Origin: Ruminiclostridium cellobioparum subsp. termitidis CT1112
GTDB lineage: Bacteria > Bacillota > Clostridia > Acetivibrionales > DSM-1351
Direction of reading: 5' to 3'
Assembly: GCF_000350485.1 (NCBI RefSeq)
Contig: NZ_AORV01000065.1
Coordinates: 186,001 to 250,000, forward strand
DNA length: 64,000 bases
Shown: positions 8,946 through 17,067 of the stretch, piece after piece
Layout of the letters: the number at the start of each line of letters is the position of its first letter
How positions within the stretch are numbered: the stretch's first letter is position 1
Translations under genes and position numbers: made by a program
Notes under the pieces: generated by a model
Told to the model about the DNA's origin: nothing
Databases searched by the model: none
What the model saw: only the letters and a program-made list of their open reading frames with translations

Positions 8946-9964
8946 ATGATTTCAACTCCTGTTTCGCCTTCTGTGACAGTTCCGATAATATATGCCGCTT
9001 CGCCTGCTGATTTAAGATAAGCTGTAATTTCCTCAGCCTTTTGGCCGTCTACTGCCATAACAAGCCCTATCCCCATATTGAAGGTGTTGTATATATCTCT
9101 GTCCTCCATATTGCCCAGGCCTCTCAAAAGCTCAAATATGGGCAATACCGGCCAGGTTCCCTTTTCAATATTAACTTTTAGACCTTCAGGTAACATTCTT
9201 GGTATATTTTCGATAAAGCCCCCGCCGGTTATATGTGAAATTCCCTTTATCTCATATTTTTCAATCAATTCCAGTACGGTTTTCACATATATTCTGGTTG
9301 GCTTGAGGAGTTCTTCCCCCAGGGTGCAGCCCAGACTTTCCACATATTCCTTCAAGTTCTTTTCGGTGGGATTTATCAGTTTGCGGACCAGGGAATAACC
9401 GTTGCTGTGAATACCCGAAGAGGGAAGTCCTATCAGCTTGTCTCCCGCCTTTATTTTTTTACCGTCAATGATTTTGTTCCTGTCCACTATCCCAACGGCA
9501 AAGCCTGCCAGATCATACTCGTCAACAGGGTAAAAGCCCGGCATTTCGGCCGTCTCCCCTCCGATCAGCGAGCAGCCCGACATAAGGCAGCCCTCTGAAA
9601 CGCCCTTTACGATTTCTGCAACCTTTTCGGGATAGTTTTTGCCGACAGCGACATAATCCAGGAAAAACAACGGTTCTGCACCGCTGCATACTATATCGTT
9701 CACGCACATTGCAACACAGTCAATACCCACTGTATCATGTTTGTTCAATAGAAAAGCCATTTTCAATTTTGTTCCTACTCCGTCAGTACCCGAAACCAAA
9801 ACAGGCTGTTCATATTTTGACTTGTCCAGGCTGAATAAGCCCCCGAAGCCTCCCAGCTCAGTCATTACCTCCGGTCTGAACGTACGTTTTACATGGTTCT
9901 TCATTAACTTGACTGCTTCATAACCTGCCTCAACATCTACACCTGCATCTCTGTAAGTGGTCAT
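8933..9964 (-). CDS. purM: Phosphoribosylformylglycinamidine cyclo-ligase (AIR synthetase)
   Basis: ATP-dependent ring closure of FGAM to AIR. The PurM/HypE/SelD fold is clear: [14 protein letters not shown] at the N-terminus, [14 protein letters not shown] (about 56-69), [21 protein letters not shown], and [12 protein letters not shown] 9964 is chosen because GGAGG lies 6 nt upstream; the open frame runs ten codons further into the purF-purM gap without a site. Length 343 residues is normal. Confidence 0.97.
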   Translation of the reverse strand: MTTYRDAGVDVEAGYEAVKLMKNHVKRTFRPEVMTELGGFGGLFSLDKSKYEQPVLVSGTDGVGTKLKMAFLLNKHDTVGIDCVAMCVNDIVCSGAEPLFFLDYVAVGKNYPEKVAEIVKGVSEGCLMSGCSLIGGETAEMPGFYPVDEYDLAGFAVGIVDRNKIIDGKKIKAGDKLIGLPSSGIHSNGYSLVRKLINPTEKNLKEYVESLGCTLGEELLKPTRIYVKTVLELIEKYEIKGISHITGGGFIENIPRMLPEGLKVNIEKGTWPVLPIFELLRGLGNMEDRDIYNTFNMGIGLVMAVDGQKAEEITAYLKSAGEAAYIIGTVTEGETGVEIICLK

Positions 9965-10040
9965 ATTAACCTCCATGAGCCGCTTAGCGGCCACAAAATA
10001 TTATTGATGAAAATTTACTCACTCCCACACCGGCTTTGCA

Positions 10041-11504
10041 TCAGCTGCCGCAGCTGAATTTGTCTCCTTCGGCCGGAACTTCTATGGGATAGTCACCCGT
10101 CAGACAGGCAGAACAGAAGCCGCATCTGGAATCAACAGGAGTCTGCAGGAGTCCTTCCAGGCTCAGGTAGCCCAATGAATCGGCACAAATCATTTCTCTT
10201 ATCTCTTCGACAGAAAGCTTGTCTGCTACAAGCTCTTTTCTTGATGATATATCAATTCCGAAATAGCATGGAAATTTAAGAGGGGGTGAGCTCACTCTCA
10301 TATGTACCTCTTTTGCTCCGGCTTTTTTAAGGATCTTTACTATTCTTCTTGTAGTGGTACCCCTGACTATGGAATCATCTATGATTACGACTCTTTTGCC
10401 TTCAATTGTCTTTTTAATGGCATTGTGCTTTATTCTGACAGCCACCTCTCTCATACCCTGACTGGGCTGAATAAAGGTTCTTCCCACATATCTGTTCTTG
10501 ACTATACCCTCGCCATATGGAATTCCTGTCTGCTTTGAAAAGCCGATAGCAGCGGATATGCCTGAATCAGGCACACCTATTACAACATCTGCATCGACCG
10601 GATGCTCAATAGCCAGGAGCTTTCCAGCTTCGTACCGGGACTGTTGAACGCTTGCCCCGTCAATTACGCTGTCGGGTCTTGCAAAATATACAAATTCAAA
10701 TATGCAGAGCTTTGTATCCTTGTTGTTGAAAACTTTTATAGATCTGATTTCATTATTTTCTATGGTTACAATTTCACCGGGTTCGATATCCCTGATAAAT
10801 TCGGCGTTGACCGCGTCAAGGGCACAGGATTCTGATGCAATGACGTAGGAGGACGAGGTCCTGCCTATGCATAACGGCCTGATGCCGTAAGGGTCCCTGA
10901 CACCCAGCATTTTGTTTGCGGTCATTAAAATTAGTCCGTAAGAGCCCTTAACGTCCTTCATCATTTTTTCAACCGCTTCTTCTAAGGTCTCTGAAGTAAT
11001 ACTGTGCTTTGTAACCAGATTAACAAGAACTTCTGTATCATTGGTGGTTTGAAAAATGGTTCCGTTGTCTTCCATCTGTTCTCTGAGAATTGAGGCATTA
11101 ACAATATTACCGTTGTGTGCAAGGGCAATTTGTCCGTTTCTTGATCTTACAACTATGGGCTGTGCGTTCTCGCGTTTGCTGGCGCCGGTGGTGGAGTATC
11201 TCACATGCCCCACAGCCATTGTACCCTGAAGATGGGTTAACAGCACCTTGTCAAAAATTTCAGGAACCAGACCCATATCCTTGTGAAATACGATGGTTTC
11301 CTTGTCACTTACTGCAATACCAGCGCTTTCCTGTCCTCTGTGCTGAAGTGAGTACAGGCCGTAATAAGTCATTCCTGCAACATCCATATCATTGTTATCA
11401 GTTGAATATATCCCGAATACTCCGCACTCTTCATGCATTTTGTCCATCCTGTCGTCGAAGCAGTCAAGGTTTTCGCATTGCATGCATTGTCCAAATTCAC
11501 ACAT
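10041..11504 (-). CDS. purF: Amidophosphoribosyltransferase (Bacillus type, Fe-S)
   Basis: First committed step of purine synthesis: PRPP plus glutamine to phosphoribosylamine. The N-terminal nucleophile is Cys27 in HEECGVFG, after removal of a propeptide. The phosphoribosyltransferase PRPP loop VVIIDDSIVRGTT lies near residue 375. C-terminal CGFCSACL-type cysteines bind the oxygen-sensitive [4Fe-4S] cluster of this subtype. The start at 11504 has AAGGAG 7 nt upstream. The propeptide is 26 residues and contains Cys at 2, 7, 10 and 15, which is unusual (the B. subtilis propeptide is 11 residues). purE lies 30 nt upstream. Confidence 0.97.
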   Translation of the reverse strand: MCEFGQCMQCENLDCFDDRMDKMHEECGVFGIYSTDNNDMDVAGMTYYGLYSLQHRGQESAGIAVSDKETIVFHKDMGLVPEIFDKVLLTHLQGTMAVGHVRYSTTGASKRENAQPIVVRSRNGQIALAHNGNIVNASILREQMEDNGTIFQTTNDTEVLVNLVTKHSITSETLEEAVEKMMKDVKGSYGLILMTANKMLGVRDPYGIRPLCIGRTSSSYVIASESCALDAVNAEFIRDIEPGEIVTIENNEIRSIKVFNNKDTKLCIFEFVYFARPDSVIDGASVQQSRYEAGKLLAIEHPVDADVVIGVPDSGISAAIGFSKQTGIPYGEGIVKNRYVGRTFIQPSQGMREVAVRIKHNAIKKTIEGKRVVIIDDSIVRGTTTRRIVKILKKAGAKEVHMRVSSPPLKFPCYFGIDISSRKELVADKLSVEEIREMICADSLGYLSLEGLLQTPVDSRCGFCSACLTGDYPIEVPAEGDKFSCGS

Positions 11505-11533
11505 GAGTAACTCCTTTTTATTGCCTTATTGGT

Positions 11534-12046
11534 TTATATTTCCTCAAGTTTCTTCTGAAGTTCCTTATTCTTTTTTTCTACTTTTTCAGCCAGGGATTTT
11601 TTATATTCAACCATTTTGTCCCGTAAACCGTGATAAGCTACCGACAGGATCTGAACCGCAAGCAATGCGGCATTTTCGGCTCCGTCAACGGCAACCGTTG
11701 CAACTGGAATTCCAGATGGCATCTGGACGATTGAAAGAAGTGAATCAAGTCCGTCAAGTGTTGACGACTTTATGGGTACTCCTATAACAGGAATTGGGGT
11801 GTAGGCAGCCAGCACTCCCGGAAGATGCGCAGCCTTTCCCGCCGCAGCTATGATAACATCGATTCCGGTTGCTTCCGCATTCCGTGCAAACTCGGATGCC
11901 TTATCAGGTGTTCTGTGAGCTGAACATACCATTACGTCACATTGAACTTCAAAATCCTTTAGAATTTTAATACAGCTTTTCATTACCGAAAGATCGGAAT
12001 CGCTTCCCATAATTACCGCTACCCTGGCATCTTTAGAAATACACAT
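11534..12046 (-). CDS. purE: N5-carboxyaminoimidazole ribonucleotide mutase
   Basis: Converts N5-CAIR to CAIR. Class I PurE motifs: VAVIMGSDSDLSVM, VMVCSAHRTPD, and AAGKAAHLPGVLAAYTPIPV. A Lys/Glu-rich coiled tail (about residues 145-170) is typical of clostridial PurE. The ATG at 12046 is favoured because GGAGG lies 8 nt upstream, inside a frame that could also start at 12061. It is the first gene of the operon. purC and purK do not lie next to it, so those steps must be encoded elsewhere. Confidence 0.96.
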   Translation of the reverse strand: MCISKDARVAVIMGSDSDLSVMKSCIKILKDFEVQCDVMVCSAHRTPDKASEFARNAEATGIDVIIAAAGKAAHLPGVLAAYTPIPVIGVPIKSSTLDGLDSLLSIVQMPSGIPVATVAVDGAENAALLAVQILSVAYHGLRDKMVEYKKSLAEKVEKKNKELQKKLEEI

Positions 12047-12081
12047 GCTATTTGCCTCCATTGTTAATATTAATATTAATT

Positions 12082-12125
12082 AATTGTGAACATTTTTAAC
12101 CTTTTTAAAAAAATTATTCGCCTTT
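12082..12125 (-). promoter_or_regulatory. Paired inverted PurBoxes (PurR operator)
   Basis: Two PurBox-like 14-mers in inverted orientation: AATTGTGAACATTT on the plus strand (12082-12095) and AAAGGCGAATAATT on the minus strand (12112-12125). They are separated by 16 bp, so the CGAA/TGAA cores are 26 bp apart, the geometry known for B. subtilis PurR. The pair lies just downstream of the pur promoter, so a bound repressor would block clearance. No guanine riboswitch is visible in the leader. Confidence 0.65.
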
Positions 12126-12135
12126 TGATACAATA

Positions 12136-12165
12136 ATATTATCAAAGAATAAAGACCATTGTCAA
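12136..12165 (-). promoter_or_regulatory. Sigma-A promoter of the purine operon
   Basis: Minus-strand TTGACA (12160-12165) and TGATAATAT (12136-12143 region), with 16-18 bp spacing depending on the -10 register. It directly abuts the upstream gene's terminator. Confidence 0.75.
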
Positions 12166-12167
12166 TT

Positions 12168-12196
12168 AAAAAAGCGAACAATTTTCAATTGTTCGC
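12168..12196 (-). terminator. Intrinsic terminator of the AEC transporter gene
   Basis: Perfect 10-bp stem GCGAACAATT/AATTGTTCGC (12174-12183/12187-12196) with a 3-nt loop and a U6 tract on the minus strand (12168-12173). Confidence 0.9.
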
Positions 12197-12265
12197 CCCA
12201 AATATTCGGATTATTGCAATATCCTCAAGTGATCTGCTCATACATTACCTGCTTAAAATTGGCAT

Positions 12266-13246
12266 TTAAAGCGTCAGCAGATAAACTATCAACGGCAGCG
12301 TAAATATGGACAGAATGGTGGAAACAAATATGCCTTCGGTAGCTGCATTATAGTCGGAATCATATTCCAGCGCCAGTGCCGAAACTATGGTAGAAGCCGG
12401 CATGGCAAGCTGCAGGGCTACAATCCTCTTTACAAACAAATCAAAGAAATTGCCGGTTGCCTTGAAAAACAATATTGCCGCCACCGGTACTATAATCAGC
12501 TTGAACAGCGAATAGACAAGATATATTGCCCTGTCGAATATATCCTTTATCCCCTGGATCCTCACTCCGGAAAGTATCAGCCCTATAAATATCATGGACA
12601 AATAGATGGTAATGTGCCCGAGATTATAGAAAGCCGAATAGAATATATCCCAGATTGACTTATAAACAAGGGTATTTTCAAAGTTAAATGTCCCTTTCAA
12701 CAGGATAATGAGCAGTCCGCCCATAAAAGCCAGAGTATTTGGATTGACCAGATGGGACAGATTGTCCCTCCAGTTTTTCGTATTATGCCTGTTGAACAGG
12801 TAAACCCCCAGTGTCCAGAGGATAGCGTCGTTTGCAATGTTAAAGAATATGGCATATACGATTCCCTCATCCCCGTACATTGCTTTAAGCAGCGGGTAAG
12901 CCATGAATATGACATTTCCGAACATTGACTGTGCAATGTATATATTTTTTGTCTTTTCGCGGATACCCATCAATTTACACGGTCCCAGTGAAATAAACCC
13001 GCCCAGCAATATAAAAAATATACCGAGAACAAATATGAGAAAACCGTTTTTAAGGGTCTCACCGGTAAAGGAGTAGTTTCCCATGGTTGTAAATATTAAA
13101 AACGGCATTGTTATTTTCAATATCAGAGCCGAGATGTATTTGTGGGAATTTTCCGGCAGGAATTTTCCCTTTCCCGCAGCAAAGCCGGTCACACCCAGTA
13201 AAGTTAATATAAGTATCTGTTTGAGAATAATTTCTACTTCGTTCAT
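12266..13246 (-). CDS. AEC (auxin efflux carrier) family transporter
   Basis: A 326-residue integral membrane protein with about ten hydrophobic segments in two repeats of five, the BART-superfamily AEC layout. Relatives move dicarboxylates or other organic acids; the substrate here is unknown. ATG 13246 is favoured because GGAGGCAGACA precedes it. The final codons (ATCTGCT) can pair with AGCAGAT just beyond the stop. The gene is bounded by terminators on both sides and is therefore monocistronic. Confidence 0.88.
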   Translation of the reverse strand: MNEVEIILKQILILTLLGVTGFAAGKGKFLPENSHKYISALILKITMPFLIFTTMGNYSFTGETLKNGFLIFVLGIFFILLGGFISLGPCKLMGIREKTKNIYIAQSMFGNVIFMAYPLLKAMYGDEGIVYAIFFNIANDAILWTLGVYLFNRHNTKNWRDNLSHLVNPNTLAFMGGLLIILLKGTFNFENTLVYKSIWDIFYSAFYNLGHITIYLSMIFIGLILSGVRIQGIKDIFDRAIYLVYSLFKLIIVPVAAILFFKATGNFFDLFVKRIVALQLAMPASTIVSALALEYDSDYNAATEGIFVSTILSIFTLPLIVYLLTL

Positions 13247-13284
13247 TGTCTGCCTCCGAAAATAGGTCAAGGTCTGTCGCAAAG

Positions 13285-13323
13285 ATATAATAAAAGCGAC
13301 CTGTACAGCCGCTTTTATTATAT
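13285..13323. terminator. Bidirectional terminator-like hairpin
   Basis: About 14-bp AT-rich arms (ATATAATAAAAGCG and its complement) around a CTGTACAG core. U-runs occur on both sides, between the small membrane gene and the AEC gene. Confidence 0.65.
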
Positions 13324-13424
13324 AATCTTATTACTTTATTCTGTTAAAGTCCATAGCTAAATACATATTTATTTACTACATGCAATTTGCAATTTAATGT
13401 ACACGGCTCTCTGATTTAATTTAC

Positions 13425-13628
13425 TTAATCTTCTCTTTTATCTTCTCTTTGGTCTTCTATTCCGGCATCAGTTTTTGTTACCGCACCGTTTTCTACAATA
13501 GTTTGTAGCAGTCTTCTTATCTCGGCTATATCTCCCGATGTTCTGGAATAGTCTATTGCTGTTCTGACAGCAAGTATGGTTATAATAATCCCGATACCAA
13601 TAAAAAACAGGTATACAATTGCCTCCAT
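13425..13628 (-). CDS. Small single-pass membrane protein
   Basis: 67 residues: a hydrophobic N-terminal segment (residues 4-24), then a charged cytoplasmic helix (SGDIAEIRRLLQTIVENG) and an acidic/basic tail (EDQREDKRED). A very good RBS (GGAGGTGA) precedes ATG, supporting a real gene. It is similar in shape to clostridial small proteins of unknown function. No family is recognised. Confidence 0.7.
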   Translation of the reverse strand: MEAIVYLFFIGIGIIITILAVRTAIDYSRTSGDIAEIRRLLQTIVENGAVTKTDAGIEDQREDKRED

Positions 13629-13794
13629 ATATTCACCTCCAAGGATTTTTCTTGATTAAGATTTCTTAATTAGATTTCTTCAATTAAATATACCACATGT
13701 TAACTAATTAGTTCCATGTTTTTGGAGGCTAATTCAACCGCTTGTATGAGAGACAGTATGGAAACATCATAAACCCATCTTAATATGATGCTGG

Positions 13795-14571
13795 CTAAGC
13801 AGCTTTTCGCTTGTAAATCCCTACTGATGCAATATAGGTGACTATCAGAATTCCAAGGCACCAAAGTATCGCTGTTATTGCATTATTTCCGGCACTTCCA
13901 CCCAGGAGCAGTGAACGTACCGCTTCGATAATGGGTGTCATGGGTTGGTTTTCTGCAAATATACGCACCGCCGGAGGCATGGTTTGAGTTGGTGCAAAAG
14001 CTGAGCTAATAAAAAGCAGTATCAACAAAATATAGCTGAATACTCCTGCGCCTTCGGCATTGCTGGCCAGCAGGCCAAACATAACTGCTGTCCAGGTCAT
14101 TGCCAGAGTAAAAATCAGTAAAATCACGGCGGCAAGAAGCCAACCGGCAATACCTGCACCAGCTCTGAAGCCCATTACAAATCCAAAAACAAGTATCACT
14201 ACAGTTGAAAACGAATTGAAAAGCACTGATGTGAGCACATGGCCTCCCAGTATTGCTGATTTTGCAATTGGCATCGAATGAAAACGCTCGAATATACCTT
14301 TTGTGACGTCATTATTCAGGCGGACTGCGGTATAAGCTATCCCGCTTAATATGCACATCAGAACTATCCCGGGCACCACATAATTAACATATTTGATTGA
14401 TCCGGTGTTCATGGAACCGCCGAACACATATACAAACATAAGCATCATCAAAACAGGCATAGCAACCACGGTAATTATGGTATCGACGCTCCGGAGCGTG
14501 TAATTCAGCACCCGCCCCGTCATGACCATCGTATCGCTGATATTGTTTTTAACTTTGGACAACATAGCCAT
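13795..14571 (-). CDS. ABC-2 type exporter permease (DrrB-like)
   Basis: 258 residues with six membrane segments, in the DrrB/ABC-2 arrangement, including the conserved VNYVVPGIVLMCILSG and the ERFHSMPIAKSAILGGH coupling region. It pairs with the ATPase encoded immediately upstream; the ATG overlaps the ATPase stop (TAATG) with GGAGG inside the upstream gene. Exports drugs, lipids or peptides in related systems; the substrate is unknown. Confidence 0.92.
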   Translation of the reverse strand: MAMLSKVKNNISDTMVMTGRVLNYTLRSVDTIITVVAMPVLMMLMFVYVFGGSMNTGSIKYVNYVVPGIVLMCILSGIAYTAVRLNNDVTKGIFERFHSMPIAKSAILGGHVLTSVLFNSFSTVVILVFGFVMGFRAGAGIAGWLLAAVILLIFTLAMTWTAVMFGLLASNAEGAGVFSYILLILLFISSAFAPTQTMPPAVRIFAENQPMTPIIEAVRSLLLGGSAGNNAITAILWCLGILIVTYIASVGIYKRKAA

Positions 14572-15518
14572 TAAATTGCCTCCTTTTCCTTGTTCTCACC
14601 GATTATGGCCAGGAAAACCTCCTCCAGTGTCGGCAGCTTTTGAGAGAACTCAGCTACAGGTATTCCTTGTTTCTCCAGTTTATTCAATATATCGGTTATT
14701 TGTTTTATACTTCCGTCGGTAACAACCGAAAGAGTTGAATTCTGTATATCCTGGCTGGAGCTGTATTCTTTCAGTAAATCCCGGACTGCTTGTAACAGCT
14801 TTCCGTCATTAAATTTCAATTCTATATGCCCATGAGGCAGCAGCTTTTTTAGTTCTGCTGCCGTCCCCTCTGCCACAATTTTTCCATCATTAAGGATTGC
14901 TATTTGATCTGCCAGCTGGTCAGCTTCATCCAGATACTGTGTGGTTAAAAAAACAGTTATCCCTGAACGTGAGAGCTCCTTAATAATTTTCCACATAGCT
15001 ATGCGGCTTTGGGGATCCAACCCTGTAGTCGGCTCATCCAGGAATATGACCGATGGATCTCCAAGAAGGCTCATTGCCAGATCCAATCTTCTGCGCATAC
15101 CGCCGGAATAGGCTGCAACGCGCCTGTCGGCCGCATCAGTTAATTCAAATCTACTCAGCAATTCATCCGCCCTGGAATTGACATCCGAAAGATGCCGGAG
15201 CTTTCCGATCATCCGTAAATTCTCTTTTCCCGTCATAACCTCATCCACAGCTGCGTATTGTCCTGTCAGGCTTATGGCTCCTCTGACCTTATCAGCCTGA
15301 CTCAAAATATCCAGGCCGCAAATTTGCACACTGCCTTTATCAGGTTTCAATAAAGTGGTCAGAATCTTGACAGTCGTTGTTTTACCCGCACCATTTGCTC
15401 CGAGAAGTGCAAAAATACTGCCTTTTTTAATTGTCAAATTAATTCCTTTGAGTACTTTTAGTTTCTTGTAGGATTTCTCAAGTCCTTTTACCGAAATTGC
15501 AATATCAGCTTTAAACAT
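14571..15518 (-). CDS. ABC exporter ATP-binding protein (DrrA-like)
   Basis: 315 residues: Walker A GANGAGKTT (about 38-46), Q-loop, signature AYSGGMRRRLDLA, Walker B VIFLDEPTTGLD, H-loop region FLTTQYLDEADQL, and a C-terminal DrrA extension (about 225-305). RBS AGGAGG precedes ATG. It forms one operon with the PadR regulator, the pentapeptide protein and the permease, so expression is probably set by that PadR. Confidence 0.95.
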   Translation of the reverse strand: MFKADIAISVKGLEKSYKKLKVLKGINLTIKKGSIFALLGANGAGKTTTVKILTTLLKPDKGSVQICGLDILSQADKVRGAISLTGQYAAVDEVMTGKENLRMIGKLRHLSDVNSRADELLSRFELTDAADRRVAAYSGGMRRRLDLAMSLLGDPSVIFLDEPTTGLDPQSRIAMWKIIKELSRSGITVFLTTQYLDEADQLADQIAILNDGKIVAEGTAAELKKLLPHGHIELKFNDGKLLQAVRDLLKEYSSSQDIQNSTLSVVTDGSIKQITDILNKLEKQGIPVAEFSQKLPTLEEVFLAIIGENKEKEAI

Positions 15519-15528
15519 GTTATGCCTC

Positions 15529-16368
15529 CTATATTACCGTTACATTTGACAGGTCAGCTTTTGTTCCCTTTAATACTGCGTAGGTCACCTTATCCATGGC
15601 AGCACCGTCAAATATTGCTTTTTTGGGCTCAGCCCATTTGAAGGACACATCTCTTAACACAGCATTTCTGAAGGAAGTTCCCTTCAAACCGGCTTTCTCA
15701 AAAATGGTACCTGTCAGAGTCATATTGTCAAAGCTCACACCTGATAAATCAGAAGAACTGAAATCTGTATAATCCAGAGTACAATTGCTGAAACTTGTAC
15801 CTTTGAGATCACCCATTTTTAATATGGCTTTTGTAAGATTGGCTCCGTCAAAATTAACATTTCTCAAATCGGACATATCCAGCTTTGCTCCGGTAAGGTC
15901 AGCCCCATTGAAATCCACATTTCTCAGATTGGACATATCGAATTTTGCTCTGGTAAGGTTGGCTCCCACAAATCTTACATCAACCATGTCGCTGCACTTA
16001 AAGGAGCTTTCAGAGAGATCTGAGCCGGTAAAATCCGATCTTTTCAAGTCACTGTAATCAAACTTGCTGTCATGCACAGCTACCCCGATAAAATCTGAAT
16101 CCTGGAGATTGATTTTGGAGAAATCCCTGCTTGTCAGATGTTTCAATTCTCTTGTATTGACTGATATACTTTCTATGATTTCCTTTATATCTCCAATGGA
16201 GCTGACTGTCATGTTATAGGCAGTCTCCTCATCATAGCCCTGTTTTGTATAATCATTCAATCTCTCCCGCAAATCACTGAGAAGTTCTTCTTTTAGTTCC
16301 TTTACTGTGGACAGATCCTCATAAGGTTGAAATATATCGTTTAGATATTTTTTTAATTTATCGCTCAT
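15529..16368 (-). CDS. Pentapeptide-repeat protein with N-terminal HAAS-like domain
   Basis: 279 residues. Residues 1-75 form a helical segment (SDKLKKYLNDIFQPYEDL ... YDEETAYNMTVSSIGDI) like the HAAS/permease-prefix domain found next to PadR regulators. From about residue 85 to 270 there are tandem A(D/N)LxX pentapeptides, such as ADLTGAKLDMSDLRN, that build a right-handed quadrilateral beta-helix. ATG 16368 has GGAGG 8 nt upstream. It sits between PadR and the ABC exporter; its role may be regulatory or self-protective, but that is inference. Confidence 0.85.
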   Translation of the reverse strand: MSDKLKKYLNDIFQPYEDLSTVKELKEELLSDLRERLNDYTKQGYDEETAYNMTVSSIGDIKEIIESISVNTRELKHLTSRDFSKINLQDSDFIGVAVHDSKFDYSDLKRSDFTGSDLSESSFKCSDMVDVRFVGANLTRAKFDMSNLRNVDFNGADLTGAKLDMSDLRNVNFDGANLTKAILKMGDLKGTSFSNCTLDYTDFSSSDLSGVSFDNMTLTGTIFEKAGLKGTSFRNAVLRDVSFKWAEPKKAIFDGAAMDKVTYAVLKGTKADLSNVTVI

Positions 16369-16385
16369 TTCAATATCCTCCATTT

Positions 16386-16715
16386 TTATAATAGTAGGTC
16401 TAATATACGTTTTGCATCTTCCCAGTTCTGCTTGTTTGCAAAATAGGTACTTTTGCCTTTTTCAGTTATACTGTAGTATTTTCTTCTTCCTCCCTGAGTC
16501 TCGTCGCCCCAGTAGGAGATTATGCTTTCATCACTTTCAAGTCTCTTCAGGCTTGAATACATGGTAGCTTCTTTAAGCTCATACTCACCGTTTGAGTTAA
16601 CATTTATTAATTTTGAAATTTCATATCCGTATTTATCTCCGTTCAGCAGCAACTTCAGAATTATAGTATCGGTATGCCCTCTTAATAAATCCGAGGAGAT
16701 TTTATTTTCAACCAT
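16386..16715 (-). CDS. PadR family transcriptional regulator (short type)
   Basis: 109 residues, the short PadR class (winged helix plus one C-terminal helix): LRGHTDTIILKLLLNGDKYG ... GGRRKYYSITEKG. GGAGGTGA precedes ATG. It is the first gene of the operon with pentapeptide protein and DrrAB-like exporter. Its own promoter carries a strong 11-bp inverted repeat around the -35 box, so it is probably autorepressed. Confidence 0.93.
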   Translation of the reverse strand: MVENKISSDLLRGHTDTIILKLLLNGDKYGYEISKLINVNSNGEYELKEATMYSSLKRLESDESIISYWGDETQGGRRKYYSITEKGKSTYFANKQNWEDAKRILDLLL

Positions 16716-16735
16716 TTGTTCACCTCCGCAATTAC

Positions 16736-16789
16736 ACTATATATCAAATTACTATGTCTGTCAAGGTAGTTTTGTGATCATAGTAATTT
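16736..16789 (-). promoter_or_regulatory. Promoter with flanking operator for the PadR/ABC operon
   Basis: Minus-strand TTGACA (16759-16764), 17-bp spacer, TATAGT (16736-16741). Two perfect 11-bp inverted arms, AAATTACTATG (16746-16756, in the spacer) and CATAGTAATTT (16779-16789, upstream of -35), bracket the -35 element, the layout expected of a repressor operator. Confidence 0.8.
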
Positions 16790-16797
16790 GTGGGCAG

Positions 16798-16960
16798 TCT
16801 TTTGAGAGACAAAATCGCTTTATTAATGAGGCGGTACAATTTTTGTAATTGTTTTGGTTGCGCCCTATTTCATGAAGTTAGTGCGGAAGTTACCAGTTGA
16901 TGTAAAGAATTACACAGGTAAAGCGAATCTAAATTAATTAGCACAACGCGTTAAATTAAC
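16798..16960. repeat. Solo arm of a dispersed long inverted-repeat element
   Basis: About 160 bp clearly related to the right arm of the palindrome at 49821-50187, in the same orientation. Shared stretches include tacaattt, gtaattgttttgg, atgaagttagt, ccagttgat, attacacaggtaaagc, aaattaattagcac and acgcgttaaat. There is no second arm here. No ORF is present in it. Confidence 0.8.
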
Positions 16961-17003
16961 TACTGTGTCAGTTAATCCATTAAACTCGCCGGTAAAATCG
17001 GAC

Positions 17004-17033
17004 AAAAAAATGGCTGCCGCGTCTGCGACAGCC
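17004..17033 (-). terminator. Intrinsic terminator of the sugar/polyol operon
   Basis: Stem GGCTGCCGC/GCGACAGCC (17012-17020/17025-17033, one mismatch) with a GTCT loop, followed on the minus strand by an A then seven U. It lies 35 bp beyond the dehydrogenase stop. Confidence 0.9.
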
Positions 17034-17067
17034 GTATAAGAGGATATATTTAAAGGAGACAATTTAT

